From CAXBNB01 sp965267535 (GTDB lineage: Bacteria; Bacteroidota; Bacteroidia; Cytophagales; Cyclobacteriaceae), in the NCBI GenBank assembly GCA_965267535.1, contig OZ254082.1, forward strand, positions 2,046,001 to 2,110,000: DNA of 64,000 nt, read 5' to 3'. The notes under the pieces were generated by a model, which saw only the letters and a program-made list of their open reading frames with translations, was not told the origin of the DNA and did no database searches. Both the position numbers and the translations under genes were made by a program. Shown here one piece after another: positions 44,669 to 52,974 of this stretch. Position 1 is the stretch's first letter. The number at the start of each line of letters is the position of its first letter.

Positions 44669-45607
44669 TTAACCAATGTTTTCAAGTATTTTTTTGAGGA
44701 CTATTCGAGCTCCCAGTTCCCGGTTTTTGGCTTGCTGATACACGATAGAGTTGTCTATTACTCCGTCGGTAGCTACCACGTTTCTGCGTATGGGCAGGCA
44801 GTGCATGAATCTGCCATTGTTGGTTAGCTCCATCAGTTTTTCGCTCACAGTCCAGTCCTGCTCTACAGCAGGAGCTTGCCCGTAGTGCTCATAGCTCGAC
44901 CAGTTTTTGGCATACACAAAATCAGCTCCTTCAAAGGCTTCCTGCTGATTGTGTGTGACTTTTATTCCTGAAGAAAATTCTTCTTTAAGTGCATATCCTT
45001 CCGGATGGGTCAGTACTACTTCGGCATCTGTGTGCTTTACCCATTGGAGAAAAGAATTTGTAACAGCCTGAGGTAAAATACGGGGATGGGGTGCCCAGGT
45101 CACGGCTATTTTTGGTTTTTTGATCTCAAACTCCCGGATTGTAATCATATCGGTAAGCGACTGAAGAGGGTGGAGCGTAGCAGACTCCAGGCTCACTACG
45201 GGTACATCTGAGTAGCGCACAAAATCGCGCAGGATCGTTTCGTTGTAGTCTTCATCCCTGTTTTTGAGCCCGGGGAAGCTTCGTACTCCGAGTATATCAC
45301 AGTACTGACTCATTACTTTCACCGCATCTTTGATATGCTCCTGAGATGAACCGTCCATCACAGCACCGTCCTGAAATTCTATGTTCCATCCGTCGTTGTT
45401 TAGGTTCATTACCATTACGTCCATACCCAGGTTGAGTGCTGCTCTGTGTGTACTCAGTCTTGTGCGTAGGCTGGGGTTTAAAAATACGAGTCCCAGCGTT
45501 TTGCCTCGGCCCACTTCAGGCATGTAAGGGGTTTGTTTTAGTTGTATGGCTTCTTCTATCAGGGCTTTTACATTGCCCGCATCTTCAACGGAAGTGAATT
45601 TATTCAT
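44669..45607 (-). CDS. argF': N-acylornithine carbamoyltransferase (ArgF' type, succinyl- or acetyl-specific)
   Basis: 312 residues, closely resembling the Bacteroides N-succinylornithine carbamoyltransferase: carbamoyl phosphate site FLNPSLRTRLSTH, QSLTDMITI, TWAPHPRILPQAV, FMHCLPIRRN. Carbamoylation occurs on the acylated intermediate, giving acylcitrulline. The residue that sets acetyl versus succinyl preference (Pro90 in B. fragilis, Glu92 in X. campestris, from memory) aligns with Gln89 here (MDGSSQEH, residues 84-91), neither of the two known states. Operon gaps: 55 bp from argD, 19 bp to argB. Confidence 0.93.
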   Translation of the reverse strand: MNKFTSVEDAGNVKALIEEAIQLKQTPYMPEVGRGKTLGLVFLNPSLRTRLSTHRAALNLGMDVMVMNLNNDGWNIEFQDGAVMDGSSQEHIKDAVKVMSQYCDILGVRSFPGLKNRDEDYNETILRDFVRYSDVPVVSLESATLHPLQSLTDMITIREFEIKKPKIAVTWAPHPRILPQAVTNSFLQWVKHTDAEVVLTHPEGYALKEEFSSGIKVTHNQQEAFEGADFVYAKNWSSYEHYGQAPAVEQDWTVSEKLMELTNNGRFMHCLPIRRNVVATDGVIDNSIVYQQAKNRELGARIVLKKILENIG

Positions 45608-45662
45608 AATCTTATTTTTTGTGCTGCAGTTATGCCCTTGGCTTGCCTGCAGGTTCTACTTT

Positions 45663-46817
45663 TTATTTTTTCGAGTCGGCTACTGCTTCGGCTTCTACCA
45701 GAGAGGTAATGCTGTCTGCGAGTAGTTTTACTTCTTTTTCTGTCACGTTTAGAGGAGGCAGGAAGCGGATTACATTGGGGTTTGCTGCACTGCCGGTAAA
45801 AATACCGTGTTCCATTACGAGGCGTTTTCGGATAGGAGCTACTGCAAAATCAAATTCAATGGCAGTCATCAGGCCTTTGCCCCGCACTTCTTTTACTCCG
45901 GGTATCTTACTAAATAATTCCTGCTGCACTGCCTCCAGCTTTTTAGCATTGTCGATTAGTTTTTCTTCTTCGATCACTTCTAAAACAGCTAATGCTGCCG
46001 CGCATGCAAGGTGATTGCCTCCGAACGTAGTGCCGAGCATGCCAAACCAGGCTTCTACCTTTGGGTGAATCAACACTCCTCCGATAGGGTAGCCATTGCC
46101 CATTCCTTTGGCGGTAGTGATGATGTCGGGCTGTATGCCATAAAGCTGGTGTGCGAAAAATGCTCCGGCACGTCCATAACCCGATTGTACTTCGTCCAGT
46201 ATCAGCAGGGTGCCGTGTTGTTTGCAAAGGGCTGCTAGCTGTGTCATAAATTCCCGGGTGGGCATGTAGATACCTGCCAGTCCTTGTATGCCTTCAATGA
46301 TTACAGCAGCTATTTCGTTGGTGGCCAACTGAGCAGCTACTGCCTCAATGTCATTCAGTTCTACCAGTACTTTCTGGTGAGGTTCGTTGAATGGGGCAAT
46401 GATTTTGGGGTTGTCAGTAATGGCTACAGCTCCCGAAGTACGTCCATGAAAACCACCTTTAAAAGCCAGTATTTTGCTTCTTTTTGTTTCGAAGGAAGCC
46501 ACTTTAAGCGCGTTTTCATTGGCTTCAGCTCCCGAATTGCACAGAAAGAGGTTGTAGTCTGTATAGCCGGAAAGCTCACCGAGTTTTTTGGCGAGTTCTT
46601 TTTGTATAGGTATCTCTATGGAGTTGGAATAAAAAGCCAGTTTGTCCAACTGATTTTTTATGCGCTGGATGTAGTGCGGATGAGAGTGTCCGATAGAGAT
46701 CACAGCATGGCCTCCGTAGAGGTCGGTGTATTCTTTGCCTCCCTTATCCCAGAGTTTAAAGCCGAGGGCTTTTTCTATTTCTACCGGGTATACCGGGTAT
46801 ACATTAAATAAGTCCAT
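45663..46817 (-). CDS. argD: N-acylornithine aminotransferase (class III)
   Basis: 384 residues. PLP class III aminotransferase that makes N-acylornithine from the semialdehyde. Blocks: LYGGHAVISIGHSHP, FLCNSGAEANENALK, GFHGRTSGAVA, LILDEVQSGYGR and the PLP-lysine region TTAKGMGNGYPIGG. Full length. It follows proC by 12 bp. Confidence 0.95.
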   Translation of the reverse strand: MDLFNVYPVYPVEIEKALGFKLWDKGGKEYTDLYGGHAVISIGHSHPHYIQRIKNQLDKLAFYSNSIEIPIQKELAKKLGELSGYTDYNLFLCNSGAEANENALKVASFETKRSKILAFKGGFHGRTSGAVAITDNPKIIAPFNEPHQKVLVELNDIEAVAAQLATNEIAAVIIEGIQGLAGIYMPTREFMTQLAALCKQHGTLLILDEVQSGYGRAGAFFAHQLYGIQPDIITTAKGMGNGYPIGGVLIHPKVEAWFGMLGTTFGGNHLACAAALAVLEVIEEEKLIDNAKKLEAVQQELFSKIPGVKEVRGKGLMTAIEFDFAVAPIRKRLVMEHGIFTGSAANPNVIRFLPPLNVTEKEVKLLADSITSLVEAEAVADSKK

Positions 46818-46829
46818 TGCGGGTTAGGT

Positions 46830-47621
46830 TTACTTGATGTTTTCGATTCGCTTGTATGATGTTTTAATACCCTGGATGACAGCCGAGCTAAGTCCGTGGT
46901 GTTCCATTTCGTTGAGGCCGGCGATGGTGCAGCCCATGGGTGTTGTTACCTTGTCGATGGCGTTTTCGGGGTGATCGTTAGTGCCTTCCAGTAGTGCTGC
47001 TGCCCCTTTTGCTACCTGCACGGCTATTTGCTGTGCTTCTTCAGGGTGAAAGCCTACCTCTACGCCTCCCTGGGTGGCGGCCCGAATATACCGCAGGAAA
47101 AAAGCAATGCCGGAAGCACCGATGACAGTGGCAGCTTGCATGAGTTTTTCGTTGATAACCAAAGTGCTACCGAGTGCATCAAAAATGTTCTTTACTTCTT
47201 CCAGACCATTTTTGTGGCCGTTTGTGGCTATACAAGTCATAGACTCACCTTTGGCGATGGCCGTATTGGGCATTACTCTGATAATGGAAATGGCATCTCC
47301 CAGCTTTTGTTGAATTTCGGCTATGCTTACACCAGTAACTACCGATGCTACTACATGTTTTACGGTATCCAGTGCAGGTTTTATTTCGTCCAGCAGATCG
47401 TCTAGCTGGCGGGGTTGCACTGCAAGTATTACGATGTGTGCATCGGCTATAGCTTCCTGATTGTTGTCTGAAAGGATAATGCCCGAACCTTGCAGTTCCT
47501 CCATCAGGTGCAGGTGTTTGTTGGTCAGTGTTATTTTTCCTTTTTCTAAAAAGCCTCCCTGTGCCAGCCCTTTGGCCATGGCTTTTCCGAGGTTGCCTCC
47601 TCCAAGTATTGCTATATTCAT
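46830..47621 (-). CDS. proC: Pyrroline-5-carboxylate reductase
   Basis: 263 residues. N-terminal Rossmann site ILGGGNLGKAMAKGL, the VLAVQPRQLDDLL block, RVMPNTAIAKGESMTC and the C-terminal dimer helix with DKVTTPMGCTIAGL. It completes proline synthesis. It sits inside the arginine cluster between argC (36-bp gap) and argD (12-bp gap), while proBA lie at the far end of the same run. Confidence 0.95.
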   Translation of the reverse strand: MNIAILGGGNLGKAMAKGLAQGGFLEKGKITLTNKHLHLMEELQGSGIILSDNNQEAIADAHIVILAVQPRQLDDLLDEIKPALDTVKHVVASVVTGVSIAEIQQKLGDAISIIRVMPNTAIAKGESMTCIATNGHKNGLEEVKNIFDALGSTLVINEKLMQAATVIGASGIAFFLRYIRAATQGGVEVGFHPEEAQQIAVQVAKGAAALLEGTNDHPENAIDKVTTPMGCTIAGLNEMEHHGLSSAVIQGIKTSYKRIENIK

Positions 47622-47657
47622 GGTTTTGCTATTTTAATGTGGTTTTCATTTTGCATC

Positions 47658-48653
47658 TTAAAATGCAGAGGTTTTGAGGTTGAGTCCCAGCGTTTCTTCA
47701 AAGCCAAACATCAGGTTCATGTTTTGCACGGCCTGGCCCGATGCTCCTTTTACCAGATTGTCAATCATGCTGGTTATCAGTAGTTTGTTTCCGTGTTTGG
47801 CCAGGTGTAAAATACACTTGTTGCTGTTCACTACCTGCTTTAGGTGAATGCCCTTTTCCGATAGGTGCACAAACGGGTGATCCTGATAGTACTCGGTGTA
47901 TAATTTTTGAGCATCATCTTCGCTCAGGTCGCACTCGGTATAGATCGACCCGAAAATACCCCGTGTGAAGTTGCCTCTTACCGGTACGAAGTTGATGTCG
48001 TATGTCATGGACGACTGCAGGCTTACCAGACTTTCTGTGATTTCTCCCAGATGCTGGTGTGTAAAGGCTTTGTATACGGAAACATTGTTGTTTCGCCAGC
48101 TAAAATGGCTGGTGGCCGTTGGGTTTTGTCCTGCCCCGGTAGATCCTGTTATGGCATTGACATGGATTTCATTTTTGATGATGCCTGCGTTTGCCAATGG
48201 TAGCAATGCTAATTGGATACAGGTGGCAAAGCAACCCGGATTGGCGATGTAATCTGAAGCTTTGATCTTATTTCGTTGTAATTCAGGTAAACCGTATATA
48301 AAGTCCTTGCCGTTGATATGTGCATCTGCCTGCAGACGAAAATCATTGCCCAGATCTATTATTTTGGTCTTGTTGCTAAAGTTGTGCTCATTGAGTACTG
48401 CTTTGGCTTTGCCGTGTCCCTGACAAAGAAAAACCACATCCACATCGAGTATGGGGTTGGCTGAGAATTTCAGATTGGTTTCGCCAAGCAGGTCTTCGTG
48501 CACACTGCTGACCGGATTGCCGGCATTGCTGGTGCTATTGATAAACGATAACTCTGCCTGTGGGTGATTGAGCAATATACGTATGAGTTCTCCGGCAGTA
48601 TATCCGGCACCACCGATGATACCTACAGACAGTTTATTTTTTGTTGACGGCAT
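47658..48653 (-). CDS. argC: N-acyl-gamma-glutamyl-phosphate reductase
   Basis: 331 residues. Nucleotide site VGIIGGAGYTAGELIRIL; active-site cysteine in IANPGCFATCIQLAL; GSTGAGQNPTATSHFSWRNNN; HQHLGEI. It reduces the acylglutamyl phosphate made by ArgB. Its start overlaps the end of argG by 20 bp, implying translational coupling. Confidence 0.95.
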   Translation of the reverse strand: MPSTKNKLSVGIIGGAGYTAGELIRILLNHPQAELSFINSTSNAGNPVSSVHEDLLGETNLKFSANPILDVDVVFLCQGHGKAKAVLNEHNFSNKTKIIDLGNDFRLQADAHINGKDFIYGLPELQRNKIKASDYIANPGCFATCIQLALLPLANAGIIKNEIHVNAITGSTGAGQNPTATSHFSWRNNNVSVYKAFTHQHLGEITESLVSLQSSMTYDINFVPVRGNFTRGIFGSIYTECDLSEDDAQKLYTEYYQDHPFVHLSEKGIHLKQVVNSNKCILHLAKHGNKLLITSMIDNLVKGASGQAVQNMNLMFGFEETLGLNLKTSAF

Positions 48654-49824
48654 GGTAAATCTTGGTTTGGTTAGCTAGTATTTTCGTAAATCCTTTCACA
48701 TCATCTCCTGTCCAGGCGTTGTTCATTTCGCCATAGTCGCCAAAAGCGGAGTTCATCAGGTCGTGCTCGGATTTGATGCCTACCACATTGAAGTTGTAAG
48801 GACTAAGCTCCACAGTAACGGTTCCTGTTACATTTTCCTGAGTATCGGTCAGAAATTTTTCAATGTTGCGCATTACAGGATCCGTGTACTGTCCTTCGTG
48901 TAGCAACATGCCGTACCAGTTGGCCAGTTGTTCTTTCCAGTACATTTGCCATTTGGTGAGCGTGTGTTTTTCGAGTGTCTCATGGCTTTTTATGATTACC
49001 ATGGGAGCAGCTGCCTCAAATCCTACCCGTCCTTTTATGCCTATGATGGTATCACCTACGTGCATGCCACGTCCTACGGCATAGGCCGATGCTATTTCTT
49101 CCAGTTTTACGATGGCCTCAGTGGGTTTCATTGGTTGTCCGTCTATGGCACTGAGTTCCCCTTTAGTAAAAGTCAATTCGATGGTTTTGGCCTCTTTTTC
49201 TTTGAGTTGAGACGGATAGGCTTCTTCGGGAAGAGTCTGGTGCGAAGTGAGTGTTTCGGCACCTCCGACACTGGTTCCCCATAGTCCTTTGTTGATGGAG
49301 TATTTGGCTTTTTCCCAGGTAGCGTCTACACCGTTGGCTTTCAGATAGTCGATTTCTTCCTGGCGGGAAAGCTGCATGTCGCGGATAGGGGTGATAACTT
49401 CTATGCCCGGAGCAATGATGCCAAAAGTAAGGTCGAAACGCACCTGGTCGTTTCCAGCACCAGTACTGCCATGAGCTATATAGTCGGCGTTGAGGTCTTT
49501 GGCGTATTCTGCTATGGCCATGGCCTGAAACACACGCTCAGCACTTACGGATAGGGGGTAGGTGTTGTTTTTGAGGATGTTGCCAAATACAAGGTATTTT
49601 ACGGCATTGTTGTAAAACTCTTCTACTCTGTCCAGGTTGCTGTGCGACGCTGAACCTAAGTTGTAGGCATGTTGCTCTACTTTTTCGAGTTCTTCTTTAG
49701 AAAAGCCTCCCGTATTGACCAGTACAGTGTGTACTTCCAGGTTTTTTTCTACTGACAGGTACTTTACGCAGTAGGTGGTGTCCAGTCCTCCGCTAAATGC
49801 TAATACAACTTTCTTTTTACTCAT
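48634..49824 (-). CDS. argG: Argininosuccinate synthase
   Basis: 396 residues. N-type ATP pyrophosphatase P-loop VLAFSGGLDTTYCVKYL at residues 8-24, then AHGSTGAGNDQVRFD and the KSHETLEKHTLT block. It condenses citrulline and aspartate. It overlaps both neighbours: 8 bp with the GNAT gene and 20 bp with argC. Confidence 0.96.
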   Translation of the reverse strand: MSKKKVVLAFSGGLDTTYCVKYLSVEKNLEVHTVLVNTGGFSKEELEKVEQHAYNLGSASHSNLDRVEEFYNNAVKYLVFGNILKNNTYPLSVSAERVFQAMAIAEYAKDLNADYIAHGSTGAGNDQVRFDLTFGIIAPGIEVITPIRDMQLSRQEEIDYLKANGVDATWEKAKYSINKGLWGTSVGGAETLTSHQTLPEEAYPSQLKEKEAKTIELTFTKGELSAIDGQPMKPTEAIVKLEEIASAYAVGRGMHVGDTIIGIKGRVGFEAAAPMVIIKSHETLEKHTLTKWQMYWKEQLANWYGMLLHEGQYTDPVMRNIEKFLTDTQENVTGTVTVELSPYNFNVVGIKSEHDLMNSAFGDYGEMNNAWTGDDVKGFTKILANQTKIYHAVNKK

Positions 49825-50458
49825 GATGACTCAATTTTTTACTAAATAATTTTTTGGCGGCTTGTTTATTTTTTGAAATGAAAAACCGCATGAATTTGAT
49901 CCAGCGTACTGTTGCGGTTTCTTTCTTGGTTTCTTTTTTTTCGGGATCAAACAACATACCTGTACACAGGCAGTGCGATCGGTTGGTGCGGGTTAGTATG
50001 TCAAAGTTTTTACAGGTTTGACACCCTTTCCAGAATTGCTCATCGTCTGTCAGTTCTGAAAAGGTGACCGGCTGGTATCCCAGTTCGGCGTTGATTTTCA
50101 TTACTGCCAGGCTGGTAGTGATACCAAATATTTTGGCGTTGGGAAATTTCTTTCTCGACAGCTCGAATACTTTCTTTTTGATCTTTTTTGCCAGGCCATG
50201 TTTGCGATAGTCTGCGTGCACGATCAGTCCGGAGTTGGCTACAAATTTGTCGTGTCCCCAGCTTTCGATATAGCAAAAGCCGGCTACATTGTCATTGTCT
50301 ATGCAGATGACAGCTTTACCTTCAGACATTTTTTTCTGCAGGTAATCAACCGAACGCTTGGCTATGCCTGTGCCACGCTCTTTAGCGGCTCGCTCCATCA
50401 TTTCGGCGATGGTAGCGGCATATTGTAGGTGCTTTTCGGTTGCAATTACTACTTCCAT
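49817..50458 (-). CDS. GNAT acetyltransferase, candidate N-acylglutamate synthase of the arginine operon
   Basis: 213 residues, GNAT fold: VAGFCYIESWGHDKFVANSGLIVHADYRKHGLAKKIKKKVF contains the acyl-CoA pyrophosphate loop (RKHGLAKK). A C-terminal cysteine cluster, GCQTCKNF and HCLCTG (Cys-x2-Cys then Cys-x-Cys), could bind a metal. The last ~45 residues are very basic. It is the first gene of the operon and overlaps argG by 8 bp, while no other argA or argJ is in the cluster. This makes it the best candidate for the first step, N-acetyl- or N-succinylglutamate synthesis; a GNAT of B. thetaiotaomicron has, as I recall, been proposed for that step from mutant-fitness data. The function is inferred. 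Confidence 0.8.
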   Translation of the reverse strand: MEVVIATEKHLQYAATIAEMMERAAKERGTGIAKRSVDYLQKKMSEGKAVICIDNDNVAGFCYIESWGHDKFVANSGLIVHADYRKHGLAKKIKKKVFELSRKKFPNAKIFGITTSLAVMKINAELGYQPVTFSELTDDEQFWKGCQTCKNFDILTRTNRSHCLCTGMLFDPEKKETKKETATVRWIKFMRFFISKNKQAAKKLFSKKLSHHE

Positions 50459-50812
50459 TGGTGTATATCAACAATTAGGTGAATTGTGTGAGTGTGCCGT
50501 AAGCAACTATACGAATAACGCATGGCCTCTCCGGCGATTTTTTTACTATTGGTACAAGAAAATATTGTGGTAGTGTGTACAGAGCGCGTAGCTCCGTAAG
50601 AATATATCAGCCCCTCAGGGCCTGGGCCTCCTTGATGTAAAAGGGAATACAACATACTCAACTGTATCAACTGATGCGGTTGTTAGAATGAAATTGGGAG
50701 TATGTATGCTGTTCGTTTTCATTGCGAGAGCGCAAATTAAACGTAGGTCGACCACTTATGCAAGCTGCGGGGTGTTTATCTGATGTGTTTTTGTGGGGGA
50801 GAGGCGGGCCTG
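50459..50812 (-). other. Leader/intergenic region of the arginine operon
   Basis: 354 bp between the GNAT start and the batC stop. A candidate promoter (50733-50763) would give a leader of up to about 265 nt. The leader is rich in short hairpins (GCCC-TGAG-GGGC near 50611, GAGC-TACGC-GCTC near 50583). A short frame in the leader, MRYSYSCLRHTHTIHL onward, ends 10 nt inside the GNAT start codon; it has two Arg codons only, so a classical arginine attenuator peptide is not evident. No known riboswitch was recognised. Confidence 0.45.
50733..50763 (-). promoter_or_regulatory. Candidate promoter of the arginine-proline operon
   Basis: On the minus strand TTG (50761-50763), 20 bp, then TTAATTTG (50733-50740), one mismatch to TAnnTTTG. 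It is the best match in the 354-bp leader region. Confidence 0.4.
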
Positions 50813-51754
50813 TTACCAGTCTGGTTTATTAGAATCACCTCGTTTGGTCGGTTTACGCCTGTTTTGCTGTATGTATTGGATTTCACTGTTTTTGAGTGCT
50901 TCCAGTATCATACGCGCTTTTTCTTCCGATATGTTCATCTCCTGCAGTTTTTCGGCTGTGCTTTGCTGTGGAGTTTGTTCTTCTGTGTTTTCTCCTTCTT
51001 TTTCCTCTTGTCCGGGCTGCTGCTCGCTTTGTTGTTCTTTTTGATCGCCCTCTTTTTCTTCTTGCTCGTTTTGTTGCTGCCCTTCTTGTTGTTTCTCTTC
51101 TTTATTTTCTCCTCCTTCTTGGTTTTGCTCTTGTTGCTTTTCCTGCTCTTGTTGTTCCTTATTTTGTTCCCCTTCCTGTTGTTCGTTGTTTTGCTCTTGT
51201 TGCTCTTGCTGGTTTTGTTGATCCTGGTTTTGCTGTTCTTCGTTTTTCTTTTCTTCCTGCTCTTGTTTGTCCTGCTCTTTTTGATCTTGCTTGTCCTGAT
51301 TTTGCTCTTGATCCTGGTTTTGCTGATCCTGTAGTTTCTTTTTTACCAATTCGTAGTTGTACCGTGCATCATTGTTTGCCGGATTCGATTTTATGGCTTC
51401 TTTAAAGTAGGCCAGCGCTTTTTCCAGTGTTTGAGGGTCTTTGGATAATACACCCAGCTGCTGATACGCCTGAGATTTTATCTGAGGGTCTTTAGCGTCT
51501 TGCAACCGTTGGTAAGTGCTTAGTGCATTTTCTTTGTTTTGTTGTTTGAAGTAGGCATTGGCCAGGTTGATGGTTGCTCTCTCATCGTCTACTAAAAGAG
51601 TGTCTACCAGGTACGCATATTTTTGAGCCGCTACATCGTATTGGCCTGATTTATAGGCTTCCTCGGCTTCCTTTTTCAGGTTGTTTATTTTGGAGATACT
51701 TACTCCGCCGGTATCGGCCCATAGTGTGAGCAATATAGTTAGTAGTAAATTCAT
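50813..51754 (-). CDS. batC: BatC-like TPR protein with a long Gln/Glu/Asn/Lys-rich segment
   Basis: 313 residues: a signal-like N-terminus (MNLLLTILLTLWADTG), two to three TPR repeats at ~25-135 (EAYKSGQYDVAAQKYAYL, ATINLANAYFKQQNKENAL, KALAYFKEAIKSNPANNDARYNYEL), then about 115 residues composed almost only of Q, E, N, K and D, and a short ordered end (KLQEMNISEEKARMILEALK). It overlaps batB by 4 bp (ATGA), so it is coupled to it. Bat proteins (Bacteroides aerotolerance) form periplasmic VWA/TPR complexes thought to assist envelope or secreted proteins. The skewed composition makes long but meaningless frames on the other strand. Confidence 0.88.
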   Translation of the reverse strand: MNLLLTILLTLWADTGGVSISKINNLKKEAEEAYKSGQYDVAAQKYAYLVDTLLVDDERATINLANAYFKQQNKENALSTYQRLQDAKDPQIKSQAYQQLGVLSKDPQTLEKALAYFKEAIKSNPANNDARYNYELVKKKLQDQQNQDQEQNQDKQDQKEQDKQEQEEKKNEEQQNQDQQNQQEQQEQNNEQQEGEQNKEQQEQEKQQEQNQEGGENKEEKQQEGQQQNEQEEKEGDQKEQQSEQQPGQEEKEGENTEEQTPQQSTAEKLQEMNISEEKARMILEALKNSEIQYIQQNRRKPTKRGDSNKPDW

Positions 51755-52719
51755 ACAGCCATGGTTTTTACTCTTACCAGTACGTCGAACATGAGTAGTA
51801 GAAGGCCTAATGCCAGGAAATAATAATATTTATTGGCCGAAACATCGACTTTTTGTGTATCGCGAAGCTCTCCTTCTATATCACTGATGGTATTGATAAG
51901 GCGTGCTACGTCGTTTTGCTTGTCGTTGATTTCAAAGTATTTTCCTCCGCTGGTTCTGGCCAGTTGCTTAAGCGACGAAGGGTTTAGCTTTGTAATCACA
52001 TCTTTGTTGGTGTTGTCTTTCTTAAATCCCCGTTGGGTCATTATTTTGCTGCCTTTGGCTGTACCTATTCCCAGGGTAAATAATTTAATGCCTGAGTTTT
52101 CTATTTCCTTGGCTACCTCTTCTGTGTTTTCGCCAAAGTCTTCGCCATCGCTGATAAGGATAATAATCTTAGATTTTTGTCGGGTTACCGAAGTTTCTTC
52201 TCCCGATAGTTTGTCGAGAGCCATTTTAAGCGGAGGGCCGAAATCTGTGCCTGTGTTTGGCACCAGACTGGTGTTGAGTGTTTCTATAAAAATATTGAGT
52301 GCACTTTTGTCGTAAGTCAGCGGACATTGCATGAACGCCTCGTTGGAAAACATAATGAGGCCTATTCGGTCTGATGAAAATTCATCGCAAATGTTTTTCA
52401 ACTCAAACTTTACTTTTTCCAATCGTGTAGGCTGTACATCGAAGGCATTCATAGATTCGGATAAATCCACCGCAATGAAAATGTCTTTTCCTACAGACTG
52501 TATTTCTTTGGTGGTGTCTCCAAAAGAAGGTCCTAGCAGAGCAATAAGAAACAGCGCGAAATAAGCAGTGCGGAGGAAAAACTTATAGGCTACCTTGCCA
52601 TAAGGCGAACCCAATGCACGGGCGGCTCTCACTGACTTGAAGATATAAGCCAGGTAGAAAAGACCGAATAACAAAATGAAGGTATATTCCAACGATCCTA
52701 ACGACCCACTCCAAACCAT
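51751..52719 (-). CDS. batB: BatB-like von Willebrand factor A membrane protein
   Basis: 322 residues. Two N-terminal membrane segments (about 11-27 and 50-68), a periplasmic VWA domain with a complete MIDAS motif (AVDLSESMNAFD; later TGTDFG and IILISDGEDFGENTEE), and a C-terminal membrane segment (YYYFLALGLLLLMFDVLVRV). It matches the BatA/BatB group by the DIFIAVDLSESM start. Usually batA, batB, batC, batD and an MoxR ATPase are clustered; here only batB and batC are present, and the next gene upstream is a divergent TonB receptor. A consensus promoter lies just before it. Confidence 0.93.
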   Translation of the reverse strand: MVWSGSLGSLEYTFILLFGLFYLAYIFKSVRAARALGSPYGKVAYKFFLRTAYFALFLIALLGPSFGDTTKEIQSVGKDIFIAVDLSESMNAFDVQPTRLEKVKFELKNICDEFSSDRIGLIMFSNEAFMQCPLTYDKSALNIFIETLNTSLVPNTGTDFGPPLKMALDKLSGEETSVTRQKSKIIILISDGEDFGENTEEVAKEIENSGIKLFTLGIGTAKGSKIMTQRGFKKDNTNKDVITKLNPSSLKQLARTSGGKYFEINDKQNDVARLINTISDIEGELRDTQKVDVSANKYYYFLALGLLLLMFDVLVRVKTMAV

Positions 52720-52746
52720 ACCAGGTATTTAGTTTTTGAAAGGCAA

Positions 52747-52778
52747 CAAATATAGAGAACGGGATAGTGTTGTGCAAC
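52747..52778 (-). promoter_or_regulatory. Consensus promoter for batBC
   Basis: On the minus strand GTTG (52775-52778), 20 bp, then TATATTTG (52747-52754), a full TAnnTTTG match, leaving a leader of about 20 nt to the batB start. It shows that batB is the first gene of the transcript. Confidence 0.65.
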
Positions 52779-52974
52779 GTGCTCCCACGGATTTAACATT
52801 TTTTCACAGTTGTATCGCATATTATAACATCCACTTTATGCCTTGATCCCTTCGGTAATGCTGGCATAATCTAAGGTAGGCTTATTGTAATTGATTCATA
52901 ATAGAACACTAAGATTCAGGTAATTATAGCTCCATAGTTTCGTGCTCAGATTCACAAACTATAAAAATAAATTT

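Noticed and set aside
50783..51334. 183-codon Leu/Phe-rich plus-strand frame opposite batC
   Set aside because: It is the antisense shadow of the Q/E-rich codon run of batC; its composition follows from the complement of CAA, CAG and GAA codons and there is no start-site or domain support.
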